NCBI GenBank assembly: GCA_964543475.1
Contig: CAZIYJ010000003.1
Location: 124,001 to 188,000 of the forward strand
Direction of reading: 5' to 3'
Source: JAYSYM01 sp964543475
GTDB taxonomy: Bacteria; Bdellovibrionota; Bdellovibrionia; Bdellovibrionales; JAMPXM01
Length of the DNA: 64,000 nucleotides
Within the stretch, counting starts at the first letter, position 1; each line of letters starts with the position of its first letter. Positions 51,815-60,551 of this stretch are shown piece by piece. The position numbers and the translations under genes are program-made. The notes beneath the pieces were generated by a model. It did not search any database. It saw only the letters and a program-made list of their open reading frames with translations, and had not been told where the DNA came from.

Positions 51815-52768
51815 ATGGTATCCGAGATTTTTGAGCCGTCGTTGTGGAATGAAGTTAAAGGCTTTGAGTTTCAAGATATCACCTATCATCGCGCAAAAGA
51901 TCAGGGCACGGTTCGAATTGCTTTTAATCGTCCTGAAGTTCGAAATGCGTTTCGTCCGAAAACTGTTGATGAGCTTTACACGGCTCTTGAGCATGCGCGC
52001 GAGACGACAGATGTTGGAGTTGTGCTCATCACTGGGAATGGTCCTTCGCCTAAAGATGGTGGTTGGGCGTTTAGTTCGGGCGGTGACCAGCGCATTCGCG
52101 GAAAAGATGGATACAAATACGAAAGCGATTCAGCTCACGACAATGGTTCAAGTAAAGACAGTCAAGGGTCTGCAAAAGACAATCAAGGTTTAAGCAAAGC
52201 TGATCAAGGACGTTTGGGCCGGCTTCATATTCTAGAAGTTCAGCGGCTCATTCGATTCATGCCAAAGATTGTTGTTGCGGTTGTTCCTGGCTGGGCAGTC
52301 GGCGGCGGGCATTCTCTGCATGTAGTTTGTGATCTTACACTCGCGAGTAAAGAACATGCGGTGTTCAAGCAAACAGATCCAGATGTTGCAAGTTTCGATT
52401 CTGGCTATGGCTCAGCTTACCTTGCGAGAATGGTCGGGCAGAAACGTGCGCGAGAAATTTTCTTTCTTGGTCGAAATTATTCGGCGCAAGAGGCCTTTGA
52501 AATGGGAATGGTCAATGCGGCTGTTCCACATAAAGATCTTGAGCGTGTAGCACTTGAGTGGGCAAAAGAAATGAATTCAAAAAGTCCAACTGCTATGCGT
52601 ATGTTAAAATTTGGCTTTAACCTTCTCGATGATGGACTTGTCGGTCAGCAGATTTTTGCTGGCGAAGCCACTCGTCTGGCCTATGGAACAGAAGAAGCAA
52701 AAGAAGGTCGCGATTCGTTTGTCGAAAAACGAGACCGAGATTTTTCAAAATTTCCTTGGCACTACTAG
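51815..52768 (+). CDS. menB: 1,4-dihydroxy-2-naphthoyl-CoA synthase, type II-like
   Basis: A 317-residue crotonase-fold enzyme closing the naphthoate ring in menaquinone synthesis. Diagnostic parts: SGGDQRIRGKDGY, WAVGGGHSLHVVCDLTLAS (oxyanion hole), FKQTDPDVASFDSGYGSAYLA and the C-terminal FVEKRDRDFSKFPWHY. The Asp in FKQTD suggests the bicarbonate-independent type II group, as in mycobacteria. Residues about 103-132 are an extra Ser/Asp/Gly/Gln/Lys stretch not usual in the family. ATG at 51815 has AGGGGA. No other men gene is nearby. Confidence 0.92.
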   Translation: MVSEIFEPSLWNEVKGFEFQDITYHRAKDQGTVRIAFNRPEVRNAFRPKTVDELYTALEHARETTDVGVVLITGNGPSPKDGGWAFSSGGDQRIRGKDGYKYESDSAHDNGSSKDSQGSAKDNQGLSKADQGRLGRLHILEVQRLIRFMPKIVVAVVPGWAVGGGHSLHVVCDLTLASKEHAVFKQTDPDVASFDSGYGSAYLARMVGQKRAREIFFLGRNYSAQEAFEMGMVNAAVPHKDLERVALEWAKEMNSKSPTAMRMLKFGFNLLDDGLVGQQIFAGEATRLAYGTEEAKEGRDSFVEKRDRDFSKFPWHY

Positions 52769-53009
52769 TCGAGTTCCGTAGCAACAGTCGTTCGCCAACG
52801 AGCGCACACGAGCGGAAAACCAACGCACACAATCGCAAGCGAATATGTGTAATGAACTGCATACAGGCTTCACTGTCACTTGAGGTTACAAACAGCCTCA
52901 TGGCTTAAATTTCTCTCCAGGATGCGTTCGTCATATAACACGGGCGTTGAAAATGATGCGTCCGCTATTCGAAGTGGGCGCCAAAACTTTCTCAAATGGA
53001 GTATGCACA

Positions 53010-53291
53010 ATGAATTTGATGGGAATTGAAACTGGTTTTAATCCGCTCAGCGCTCAAGCTATGCCTCATAAAGTAGTCAATAATATCGCAGGTGCATCGC
53101 TGGTTAATGTAGGTAAATACGAGAGATACGCCTCGATTGCTCTTGGAGCGTTTTTACTTTACCGCTCAATCAAAAATCGTCGCTGGGGATCATTGCTTTC
53201 TGGCAGCACTGCGCTAGGATTGGTCAACCGCGGAGTGAGCGGCTATTGCCCACTTTACGGCAAAGCCAAAATGAGTTCGGCTCAAGGGTAA
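53010..53291 (+). CDS. Small membrane protein (DUF2892/YgaP-like)
   Basis: A 93-residue protein with two hydrophobic segments around residues 36-53 and 62-76 separated by a basic loop (SIKNRRWG), followed by SGYCPLYG, a pattern like the YgaP-type membrane domain. The ATG at 53010 has a GGAG site; an ATG at 52947 would add a 21-residue leader. The function is unknown. It is 29 bases upstream of a DUF1232 gene. Confidence 0.6.
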   Translation: MNLMGIETGFNPLSAQAMPHKVVNNIAGASLVNVGKYERYASIALGAFLLYRSIKNRRWGSLLSGSTALGLVNRGVSGYCPLYGKAKMSSAQG

Positions 53292-53320
53292 GCCTAGCTA
53301 GCTCTGCAAAAGGATAATCA

Positions 53321-53674
53321 TTGATTCAGTTTGGTAAAAACATCCTTCAGTTTTTGAAGGATGTTGCAAATGACGAGCGAATTCCTCCAAGAGATAAAAC
53401 AGTCCTTTTGGCACTCATCGCCTTGGTGATTTCGCCGTTTGATATAATCCCAGACTGGATTCCGATCTTGGGTCAGCTCGATGATCTTGTTATCATCGCA
53501 CTTATTCTTGATTACTTCTTTAATAAGCTAGATAGCGAAATTCTGTTGAGTCACTATCCATGGGGGATGAAAAGCTTTACTGCGATGAGGCGCTATGCTC
53601 GCTTTGTTGCAATGCTAACGCCTGCAGCACTCAAAAATCGAATTTGGTCATACCAAGGTTCGCCGTACAAGTGA
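53321..53674 (+). CDS. DUF1232 (YkvA-type) membrane protein
   Basis: A 117-residue protein with the family core RDKTVLLALIALVISPFDIIPDWIPILGQLDD, a hydrophobic segment around a conserved DxIPD-type turn. It begins at TTG, about 7 bases after AAAGGA. The family's role is unknown. It probably shares a transcript with the upstream small membrane protein and is convergent with the PilZ gene (10 bases). Confidence 0.85.
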   Translation: MIQFGKNILQFLKDVANDERIPPRDKTVLLALIALVISPFDIIPDWIPILGQLDDLVIIALILDYFFNKLDSEILLSHYPWGMKSFTAMRRYARFVAMLTPAALKNRIWSYQGSPYK

Positions 53675-53684
53675 TCTGCAATCA

Positions 53685-54251
53685 TTATTGATTGTAATGC
53701 TTAACGTAGTTTAAGTGGACTTCAACTGGATAGAGCTTGCCCCAACTTCTTTTAGGTCCTTGCTCATCAGAGAAAACATAAACAACAGAAGCTGTAAGTA
53801 TAAAAAATGTAATTGCTGTTACGGCAATTCGAAGGCCGATTTTGTGCTCGGTAAGCCATTTTTGTGATCGCTTGAGTGGCCATGCCCACGGTAAACGCTG
53901 AATAAAGCGAGCGTGTTGCCAAAATATATATTTAAAGTCTTCTGAGGTTTGCAGAAATTGTAAACCTAAAACGAATTCATTGTCGTGTCTTACGACGCGA
54001 GCTTTGCGAGTCACTTCGCGCGCGCCGCCAACTAATGCAAAATTCACATCAACAATCGTTCCAACTTCTGTTTGGTGAGGCTTAGCAGAAATTAGTTTCA
54101 TTCCTGTTTCAGAAATGTCACCGAACTGAGCCCAGCGAGGATTATGGTTTTCGCCAACAGCTGTATAACGAACTGAGCAGCTGTAGAGTCCTGGGTGAGC
54201 GCCCAATCGTAAACTTCGATCTTGTCGTATCCGCTTTAAGAAGTGAGTCAT
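53685..54251 (-). CDS. PilZ-like domain protein with C-terminal membrane segment
   Basis: A 188-residue protein. A PilZ-type beta-barrel (about 20-115) shows FGDISETGMKLIS, the D-x-S-x-x-G motif, but the upstream RxxxR cyclic di-GMP-binding motif is not clear (LYSCSVRY), so ligand binding is uncertain. A membrane span at about 142-160 (AVTAITFFILTASVVYVF) and a polar tail follow. PilZ proteins link cyclic di-GMP to motility and envelope functions. Confidence 0.7.
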   Translation of the reverse strand: MTHFLKRIRQDRSLRLGAHPGLYSCSVRYTAVGENHNPRWAQFGDISETGMKLISAKPHQTEVGTIVDVNFALVGGAREVTRKARVVRHDNEFVLGLQFLQTSEDFKYIFWQHARFIQRLPWAWPLKRSQKWLTEHKIGLRIAVTAITFFILTASVVYVFSDEQGPKRSWGKLYPVEVHLNYVKHYNQ

Positions 54252-54553
54252 TTATTTCCCCCAATCAAAGTCCCGTTAGTCTTAAGAACTGCAAACGAAA
54301 TACCAGTCTTGCGTTGTATTGCGAGACAATTAGCTCAGCTATAAACGAAGTCATCGCCACAAACTGAGACGCTTTGGTCTCGACAAGAGGGTAATCGTAA
54401 GAACATTGATCAATCTTAAAGTTCGGTTCGTAAGTGATGATTCTGCCAAACGATTTCAGCTGTCCAAGTTGTGAACAAGAGTTCATTCGAAGACAACGAT
54501 TATTAGAATAGCTTCACACAATTTCTGACTATCCTCACATGGTAGGGGGACGC

Positions 54554-55081
54554 ATGAGATCGGCAAATTTTTTGGTTCTGGTTGCTTTCTCTTTGATGGC
54601 AGTAAGTTGTTCAAGCGATGACCGAGAGGAAATCGGAAACAGAAGCCCGTCTGCACAGGAAGCTACGGTCGAATTTCCGAAAGCTACTGGTGAATGGATC
54701 GAAGCCAGAATCTTCATGATTGAAAGTGATGATCAGGTGCAAGACTGCGCTCAGGTCGACTTTCGTGTGATGGCTCAAAACGGAGTCTTCTCGGTAAACG
54801 AATGTGAGGTAACGAAGACCGGTCAGTTAACCACAAGCGAGTTTGTTGAGCTTGATAGAGCAGCGACGGCTGCGTATCAAAAAACAGAAGGCGCTGTCTG
54901 TGCTGAAATTTTCAGATTTGATAAATTCTATGTCTCCATTGATGCAATGAACGACGAGTTTGATCGAAACTTTGATCCAGATACTAGCTGCTATCGAGGT
55001 AGCGAAGCTGCAGTGAGTACTTACAAAAGCAAACTTCGACAGCTCCTTGGTAAATATAGCAGCGGCAGCGTAACTGAATAG
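54554..55081 (+). CDS. Lipoprotein of unknown function
   Basis: A 175-residue lipoprotein (lipobox AVSC). The ATG at 54554 follows GGGGGA and gives this signal; a codon upstream does not. The mature part is acidic with Cys at QDCAQ, NECEV, AVCAE and TSCYR, suggesting two disulfides. No family recognised. The 302-base region before it is non-coding; a short minus-strand frame there is not supported. Confidence 0.68.
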   Translation: MRSANFLVLVAFSLMAVSCSSDDREEIGNRSPSAQEATVEFPKATGEWIEARIFMIESDDQVQDCAQVDFRVMAQNGVFSVNECEVTKTGQLTTSEFVELDRAATAAYQKTEGAVCAEIFRFDKFYVSIDAMNDEFDRNFDPDTSCYRGSEAAVSTYKSKLRQLLGKYSSGSVTE

Positions 55082-55136
55082 TAACTCAATAAAAATGCCG
55101 CCCACTTTTCAATGATTGCAGGCAGCAAAAAACATT

Positions 55137-55601
55137 TTAAGTATTTCGTATCGCCGAAAGAATTTCGAACCCATAGGCTGCGAGTTTCTTTTCGCCAATT
55201 CCGTAGATTGCTATTAAATCAAGTTCAGTTTTTGGGGCCCGCTCAGCGAGTTCCATTAAAGTTCGATTGGATATAATTTGATAAGCAGGCGTCTCGAGAG
55301 CTTTCGCTTTTTGCTTTCGCCAAGTTTTCAAAACATCAATTCGAAATTGAATCGCAGGATTTGATGAGATCATTTGCGAGGCGGGAAGAATTTCTCCAAT
55401 TTGAGTCAATAATTCTCGTGCTTCGGCCGTTGAGTAGCCCAGTTCTCTTTCGCAATACTTTTGAAGTGAAGCGTGACCGGCCTTCTTCCAGAGTTTTCCC
55501 TCTGAAATATCTTTTAGATGCTCAAGAATACTTTCGCGAGTTTCCATTTCGGTAAGTCGAAGATGCAGGACTGGGTTACTCTGTTCACATTGAATTTGCA
55601 T
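55137..55601 (-). CDS. HRDC-domain protein with HNH-associated N-terminal region
   Basis: A 154-residue protein. Residues 86-153 form an HRDC domain (RIDVLKTWRKQKAKALETPAYQIISNRTLMELAERAP, then LIAIYGIGEKKLAAYGFEI), which in RecQ/RNase D binds nucleic acid. Residues 15-70 (TEMETRESILEHL...SLQKYCERELGYSTAEARELL) match the helical region that precedes HNH nuclease domains in related bacteria, but no HNH follows. The ATG at 55601 was chosen by GGAG spacing. It is a stand-alone nucleic-acid-binding module. Confidence 0.7.
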   Translation of the reverse strand: MQIQCEQSNPVLHLRLTEMETRESILEHLKDISEGKLWKKAGHASLQKYCERELGYSTAEARELLTQIGEILPASQMISSNPAIQFRIDVLKTWRKQKAKALETPAYQIISNRTLMELAERAPKTELDLIAIYGIGEKKLAAYGFEILSAIRNT

Positions 55602-55708
55602 GATGCAGTTCTCCTTTTGAATTTTTCGTTGCATAAGGTTGGCCAGCTTTGAAGTGTGCTAATTTGAAAGGTGCGACCAGCTTCGGTCGCGGTTCGGACG
55701 AGGTGACA

Positions 55709-56494
55709 GTGACGCAACATAAGATTTATATCGGAACAGCAGGTTGGACTCTTCCTGCTCGCGCAAAAAATCGATTTGTCGGTGAGGGTAGTCACCTTGA
55801 GAGATACTCAAGATTACTTAATGCCGCTGAGATAAATTCATCATTTTATCGTGAGCATAGCGCTGAGACCTATCGCAAGTGGGCCGATATGGTTCCATCT
55901 GACTTTCGGTTTTCAGTAAAGCTAAATAGGTACTTCACTCACGATCAGCGGCTCGGCGAAACAGGAAAGAAGTTGAAGCAATCGCTAGAGCCGATGATGG
56001 GATTAGAAGAAAAATTTGGAACGCTATTAATACAGTTGCCTCCCTCGCTTGAATTTAGTCGCTCACTTGCGGATCACTTTTTTACCGAACTTCGACATTT
56101 TTATGACGGGGAAGTTGTTCTTGAGCCTAGACACAAAAGTTGGGCGTCTCGGGAATCGGCTGATCTGCTGACTGGCTTCTCAATCAATAAAGTTCTTGCG
56201 GACCCCGAGCCATGTCGAATGCCAAAGTCGCTTAGGCGACAAGTTGAGTTCATTACTTACTTTCGCCTTCACGGAACGCCTGAGATGTACAAAAGTAGCT
56301 ATTCACCGCAGATGATCGATCGTATCGCTCAACAGATAAGCAAGACTTACATGTTAGGTGGTACGGTCTGGTGTGTCTTCGACAATACTTCCTTCGGTCA
56401 TGCGACTGAGAATGCACTCGATCTTTCGTTTATGCTCGAAAACGGATTGGCCTTCGTCCCTCGGGAAACGCTTCTACTCCATGCTCCGCATTAA
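55709..56494 (+). CDS. YecE/DUF72 TIM-barrel protein
   Basis: A 261-residue protein of the DUF72 family. Conserved parts include YIGTAGWTLPA, AEINSSFYREHSAETYRKWADMVP, FRFSVKLNRYFTHD, LIQLPPSLEF, VLEPRHKSWASRE and TYFRLHGTPEMY. Function unknown; a hydrolase or lyase fold is proposed for the family. It probably starts at a GTG near 55709 after a GGACGAGG site; the exact start is uncertain. Confidence 0.85.
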   Translation: MTQHKIYIGTAGWTLPARAKNRFVGEGSHLERYSRLLNAAEINSSFYREHSAETYRKWADMVPSDFRFSVKLNRYFTHDQRLGETGKKLKQSLEPMMGLEEKFGTLLIQLPPSLEFSRSLADHFFTELRHFYDGEVVLEPRHKSWASRESADLLTGFSINKVLADPEPCRMPKSLRRQVEFITYFRLHGTPEMYKSSYSPQMIDRIAQQISKTYMLGGTVWCVFDNTSFGHATENALDLSFMLENGLAFVPRETLLLHAPH

Positions 56495-56544
56495 ACATAC
56501 AAAAGTAGTTCAACTTAAGGCGACCTAATGTTCCAATTTTGCCA

Positions 56545-57717
56545 ATGGCAAAATTGTTTAGCTTACTTGCGTTCTTCATCTCGAGCACGGCTCTCGCATA
56601 CCCTGACTTCATAAGTTACGGCTACAACACCTGTATAAGCTGCCACTACAACAGTCATGGAAACGGACCTCTGACTGATTATGGACGAGCGCTTTTTTCA
56701 CAAGAAATTGCAGCTCGAAACTTTTGGACTAAAAAATCAAAAACTGACGAAGAGATTGCTGAGAAGTCACAGTTCATTCCAGGAGTTGATCTTCCGTACT
56801 GGATTCGCCCGAGCATTAAATATCGTGGAATCTATGCCGAGGCCAATCCCGGCAGTAGTAACTCGCGTGAGCGATGGATTAAGATGCAGCGTGATCTCAA
56901 TTTAGTTTTTGCTACTGACGACAGCGCACGCATGATTTTTGTTTTGAATTATGGTTTCACCCACGAAAAGCAATACGACTATTATCAAAGTGGTGAGCCA
57001 GTAAATGCGGTGACCCGAGAGCACTACTTCCGATTTTTCCCTGTTAAAAAACTTTTGATCGCGGCTGGGCTGATGGATGTTGCTTATGGGCTAAGAACCA
57101 GCGATCACACTTCGGTTTCAAGAGACTTTCGTGGAATGGGTCTTGGCCAGGATGATCAAGTACACGGAGTGATGGCGCAATGGTTTGAAGAGAAGTGGGA
57201 TGCGACCATTCACGCCTATCTCGGAAACATGTTTGAGCCAGACGAGAGACAGCGCCAAGGCGCTTCATTCATTGGCGAGTATCTGACTAGCGAAACAAAT
57301 AAACTTGGCTTCTCGGTCATGCAAGCGAACAGTGACCAAGCAAAATCTCGAAGAGTTGCCATTCATAATCGACTTGGAATTCCTAACGTCCACGGCTCAT
57401 CAATCCTTGCTGAGCTTGGCTTGCGAGACGATCAAAACATCGTTTTGGGAACAGCGAAGACTCAAGGGATGTATGCAATGGTGCAATCAATCGTGAGACT
57501 TACTCGCGGATATAATCTTCAGTCTTCAATTGAGAGATACCAAATTGAACTGAAGTCGACTGGCGATGAAGTAAGTAAGTGGACATTGGGGTTTTTGATG
57601 TTCCCGCTCCAGCGAACCGAAGTTCGATTGAACATGGTTCAAACAAAATTCTATTCACCGGTCTCAGCGATCTCGGACTCGACTCAACTACAAGGACAAG
57701 TGCATGTCTCTTGGTAA
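56545..57717 (+). CDS. Outer-membrane porin-like protein with a c-type haem motif
   Basis: A 390-residue exported protein (signal peptide ending LAYP). A single CISCHYN (Cys30, Cys33, His34) haem c-binding motif lies right after the signal. The rest is an amphipathic beta-strand pattern (alternating aromatic/charged residues, W/F/Y-rich ends such as HVSW), like a beta-barrel with an attached haem: a porin-cytochrome arrangement. It would need the cytochrome c maturation system. Overlaps the next gene by 14 bases. Ribosome site is weak. Confidence 0.65.
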   Translation: MAKLFSLLAFFISSTALAYPDFISYGYNTCISCHYNSHGNGPLTDYGRALFSQEIAARNFWTKKSKTDEEIAEKSQFIPGVDLPYWIRPSIKYRGIYAEANPGSSNSRERWIKMQRDLNLVFATDDSARMIFVLNYGFTHEKQYDYYQSGEPVNAVTREHYFRFFPVKKLLIAAGLMDVAYGLRTSDHTSVSRDFRGMGLGQDDQVHGVMAQWFEEKWDATIHAYLGNMFEPDERQRQGASFIGEYLTSETNKLGFSVMQANSDQAKSRRVAIHNRLGIPNVHGSSILAELGLRDDQNIVLGTAKTQGMYAMVQSIVRLTRGYNLQSSIERYQIELKSTGDEVSKWTLGFLMFPLQRTEVRLNMVQTKFYSPVSAISDSTQLQGQVHVSW

Positions 57718-58300
57718 ATCGATTGCTACTTTTGTCTTACTGTTTTGCTTTTCTGGAAACGTCTATTCACAAGGCGCGCGAGAGATGAAAGCGGTAAAAA
57801 AGTTTTCATTCGGCTTAGGCTTCATGAATTTTAGTGAGTCGCTTCAGCTGACAGAGTCGAATGTAAAAGATGTAGGATTCGCCAATTACGCAGGCCTTGT
57901 CGCTTTATTGGATTACACTGTTACTAAAAACAGATTGATCTATCAATTTGGTGGGGGATTTGGTTCTGGCAAAGCTTCGGCAGGTGGGTTCACTACGATC
58001 ACCTATTCTGATGGTGGCCGACGAACTTGGACTGTTACCTTTTTGGAATTCGCTGCTCTTTATCGTTTGAATTCGAGGATTAGTGTCGGCGGAGGAATGG
58101 TGGCCGGTAACAGATCTGCAGACTGGAAGAGCGAAGCTAACCCACTTATTCAAACTAAGCAGTTGAATAAGGTTTTCTACGCCCCTGAGTTCTTAATGCG
58201 TTTTGTGCTCACCCGAAAAATAACATTGGTTCAGTCGATCGCTAGCCCTGATTTGAGGGGAAACACGATCTGGCGTTGGTCTGGCAGCTATAGCCTTTAG
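57704..58300 (+). CDS. Outer-membrane beta-barrel-like exported protein
   Basis: A 198-residue protein with a signal peptide ending YSQG and an 8-to-10-strand amphipathic pattern (FSFGLGFMNF, GFANYAGLVALLDY, RLIYQFGGGFGS, WTVTFLEFAALYRL, SYSL end), typical of small barrels. It starts inside the preceding haem-motif porin gene (14-base overlap), so the two are translationally linked and may act together. Function not known. Confidence 0.7.
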   Translation: MSLGKSIATFVLLFCFSGNVYSQGAREMKAVKKFSFGLGFMNFSESLQLTESNVKDVGFANYAGLVALLDYTVTKNRLIYQFGGGFGSGKASAGGFTTITYSDGGRRTWTVTFLEFAALYRLNSRISVGGGMVAGNRSADWKSEANPLIQTKQLNKVFYAPEFLMRFVLTRKITLVQSIASPDLRGNTIWRWSGSYSL

Positions 58301-58368
58301 TTATGGTAAGATTGACTAACTCGCTTATGCTGCGACAATAAAAGTAGCTTCTAAAACTGGAGACTGCC

Positions 58369-58854
58369 TTGAAAACTCTAATCGTCATTTTAATTGCAAT
58401 CTTAGTTCCGACCTTCGCAAACGCGAAAGGCGCAGTGGTTGATGTTGCACTCACGCCAGCCGGCGACTTTAAGGCAAAGACTCAAGACATTAAAGGCCAT
58501 GCCACACTGAAGGGCGATACTGTTACGGCGACAAACGTAGTTGTTAACTTGAAAAATTTAACAACGGGCCTCTCGCTTCGCGATAAGCATGCGCGCGATA
58601 AATATCTTGAGGTGAACAAGTATCCAGAAATGATCCTTGTGAACGCAGAAGGCAAAGGCGGAAAAGGCAAAGGACGAATTAAGTATCGAGGAGTTGAAAA
58701 AGATGTCGTGGGTACTTATTCAATTAAAGGCAATGAATTAAATGCCAAATTCCCTATGAAGCTTTCGGACTTCAATATCAAAGGCATCAAATATATGGGC
58801 GTCGGAGTTGACGACGAAGTTATGGTGAACGTTGAGTTGCCTCTCAAAAAATAA
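58369..58854 (+). CDS. YceI-family protein
   Basis: A 161-residue exported protein (signal peptide ends FANAK). It has the YceI lipocalin-like fold pattern (VDVALTPAGDFKAKTQDIKGHA, NLTTGLSLRDKHARDKYLEV, MKLSDFNIKGIKYMGVGVDDEV). YceI proteins bind isoprenoid-type lipids, often in the periplasm. It begins at TTG, 6 bases after GGAG. No partner cytochrome is adjacent. Confidence 0.9.
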   Translation: MKTLIVILIAILVPTFANAKGAVVDVALTPAGDFKAKTQDIKGHATLKGDTVTATNVVVNLKNLTTGLSLRDKHARDKYLEVNKYPEMILVNAEGKGGKGKGRIKYRGVEKDVVGTYSIKGNELNAKFPMKLSDFNIKGIKYMGVGVDDEVMVNVELPLKK

Positions 58855-58953
58855 ATCGCCAGATTTGTTCATATCGCTAGATAAAGTTCTCTAAAACTAA
58901 ACCGACGAGGGTGTGGTTTAACGCTACACTGAGGGTTTATAGGAGGACCTACA

Positions 58954-59232
58954 ATGCCAAGATTCAGAAAAGAAAAGCGACACCACGATTATTCTGCCGC
59001 GGAACAAAGGGCACGAGTGTTGATGTCGAATTATGAAAGTTATTCTCCAAGTGACGGTAGCTTTGAAAATTCAGGTGCGGCTTCTGAGAGTCAACAGCAG
59101 GAAAGTTCCATTACTCCAGATACGATGTTCACCTTCGGAAAAATTGCATTTGGTCTCTCGATCGGTGGAGCGCTCAGCTACCTAGCGTACCGTTTTTATT
59201 CGTCAAACAATAGGTCGATTTCCTCGCCTTAA
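58954..59232 (+). CDS. Small protein with one membrane segment
   Basis: A 92-residue protein: a basic, His-rich N-terminus (PRFRKEKRHHDYS), a Ser/Gln-rich middle, and a membrane segment at about 60-80 (FGKIAFGLSIGGALSYLAY). It starts at ATG after AGGAGG. No family recognised. Confidence 0.6.
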   Translation: MPRFRKEKRHHDYSAAEQRARVLMSNYESYSPSDGSFENSGAASESQQQESSITPDTMFTFGKIAFGLSIGGALSYLAYRFYSSNNRSISSP

Positions 59233-59257
59233 ACACCTTTGCATGTCCTGCTAGGTC

Positions 59258-59263
59258 TATAAT
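59258..59263 (+). promoter_or_regulatory. Candidate -10 element (TATAAT)
   Basis: A perfect TATAAT lies 61 bases before the lipoprotein ATG at 59325, with no convincing -35 element at standard distance. A hairpin (CACTCA ... TGAGTG, 59277-59306) follows in the transcribed leader. Confidence 0.35.
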
Positions 59264-59324
59264 ACGATTGGGCAGGCACTCATTTTGTACTAAATTAAAG
59301 TGAGTGTCTGGGGGATTTCTTATT

Positions 59325-60161
59325 ATGAGACAATTAGCAATCGCGTTTTCATGTTTACTAGTTGTGGGCCTCTTGTTCCAAAACTGCGGGAGTCCGGTAA
59401 GATTCGAAGCGGATGAAGCAAAATTCGGTTCACTTGATGTCTGTGCCGGAATCTCTTGCGACCTTGAGCCTTTGACAGATAAGCCAGCTGTAACAACTAT
59501 TCTTATTGCACTCGGTGATGAAGCTAATAGTCAGCTTGTCGTTAACGGCGCATCTTCTCAGTTGATCGCTGAAACGGTGATTCGTTATACCTCTCCGCAA
59601 AGCAATCCGAAAATTCTTTTGGTGCGGGACTACAACACTGGCGGAGAAGATCCGGAAGATACTCAATACATTGAAGGACTTCTTTCTCGTTACAATGTGA
59701 CGTTTATTCAAGAACCTTCTGGTGGATTGGCAGCGGCAGATTTTCAAGGTTACGATTTAATTTGGTTTAATAATCCTGGCCATCAGATGAGCCAAGTCGG
59801 AACTCGAGACGCGCTTTTAGGATTTGCTGGTGCAGTAGTGATACAGGGTGATGACCTGACTCGTGGCAGTGGCTTCAGTCTCGAGGAACTAACAGGTTTA
59901 AAATACATCGACAATGGAACGAGCGTATCGTGCGGCGGAACTGATTACCAAATCGATAACAACACTGGAGCTCAGTACAGTGTGACTCTTGATCCTGCAA
60001 AGATTCCTGGAGCCGACTCTTCAACAATTTCATTTCATTACGGCAATGATATCGATTTGTCTGAAATCGTGCGAAGTGATCTTGAAGTCTTAGCTTGGGC
60101 AACAGGTAGCCCTTCGGCATGTACTTCGCAGCGTCCAGCAATCGTTCGTTGGACGAAGTAG
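59325..60161 (+). CDS. Lipoprotein with glutamine-amidotransferase-like fold (class I GATase/ThuA-like)
   Basis: A 278-residue lipoprotein (lipobox FQNC). The mature domain begins TILIALGDEAN and runs through ILLVRDYNTGGEDPED, YNVTFIQEPSGGL, FQGYDLIWFNNPGHQMS and VVIQGDDLTRGSG, the strand order of DJ-1/GATase-type folds. I see no convincing catalytic Cys-His-Glu triad, so it is likely a surface binding protein. Upstream a hairpin (CACTCA/TGAGTG, 59277-59306) and a TATAAT lie in its leader. Confidence 0.6.
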   Translation: MRQLAIAFSCLLVVGLLFQNCGSPVRFEADEAKFGSLDVCAGISCDLEPLTDKPAVTTILIALGDEANSQLVVNGASSQLIAETVIRYTSPQSNPKILLVRDYNTGGEDPEDTQYIEGLLSRYNVTFIQEPSGGLAAADFQGYDLIWFNNPGHQMSQVGTRDALLGFAGAVVIQGDDLTRGSGFSLEELTGLKYIDNGTSVSCGGTDYQIDNNTGAQYSVTLDPAKIPGADSSTISFHYGNDIDLSEIVRSDLEVLAWATGSPSACTSQRPAIVRWTK

Positions 60162-60173
60162 ATCTTTAGCGCT

Positions 60174-60401
60174 TCAGGATTCAACGAATTTAAATCTTGG
60201 TCCTGTGTAATCTCCGACAGTCACATTTTCGCAAAACATTTGTTTTGGTCTCACCCAAAGTTTTCCTAGGTCATTCGGGTATAGTGCTTCGTAGACTACT
60301 AACTCTTCGAGCGTTTCTGAGTGGCGAGCAACCCCGATAAGTTTGTACTTCTTATTTTTGTAATGAACGTAGAGTCCACCGATAACAAGATCTGACATCA
60401 T
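60174..60401 (-). CDS. DUF1653 protein
   Basis: A 75-residue protein of the DUF1653 family: GGLYVHYKNKKYKLIGVARHS, ETLEELVVYEALYPND, LWVRPKQMF and the C-terminal PRFKFVES are its hallmarks. The function is unknown. It has a GAGGTAA site and is convergent with the GATase-like lipoprotein (12-base gap). Confidence 0.9.
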   Translation of the reverse strand: MMSDLVIGGLYVHYKNKKYKLIGVARHSETLEELVVYEALYPNDLGKLWVRPKQMFCENVTVGDYTGPRFKFVES

Positions 60402-60415
60402 TTACCTCTAGACAT

Positions 60416-60451
60416 AGGTGGTAGTAAATTTATAGAAACCTACACCTTTTT
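60416..60451 (+). terminator. Candidate terminator-like hairpin
   Basis: AGGTG(g)TAG pairs with CTACACCT with one bulge and is followed by TTTTT on the plus strand. It lies just upstream of the minus-strand DUF1653 start and may end a plus-strand transcript coming from the lipoprotein. Confidence 0.3.
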
Positions 60452-60551
60452 CAGGGTATTGCGTTAGTTCGTTATTGAATACACAATTTGCGTTGCTCAC
60501 ATAAGAAATTATCCGTAGCCTCACCTCACTGATGCGTTCGAAGGAGAACAA

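Noticed and set aside
54265..54486. 73-codon minus-strand frame between the PilZ and lipoprotein genes
   Set aside because: No ribosome site, no recognisable features and unremarkable composition; the region looks like a non-coding gap of 302 bases.
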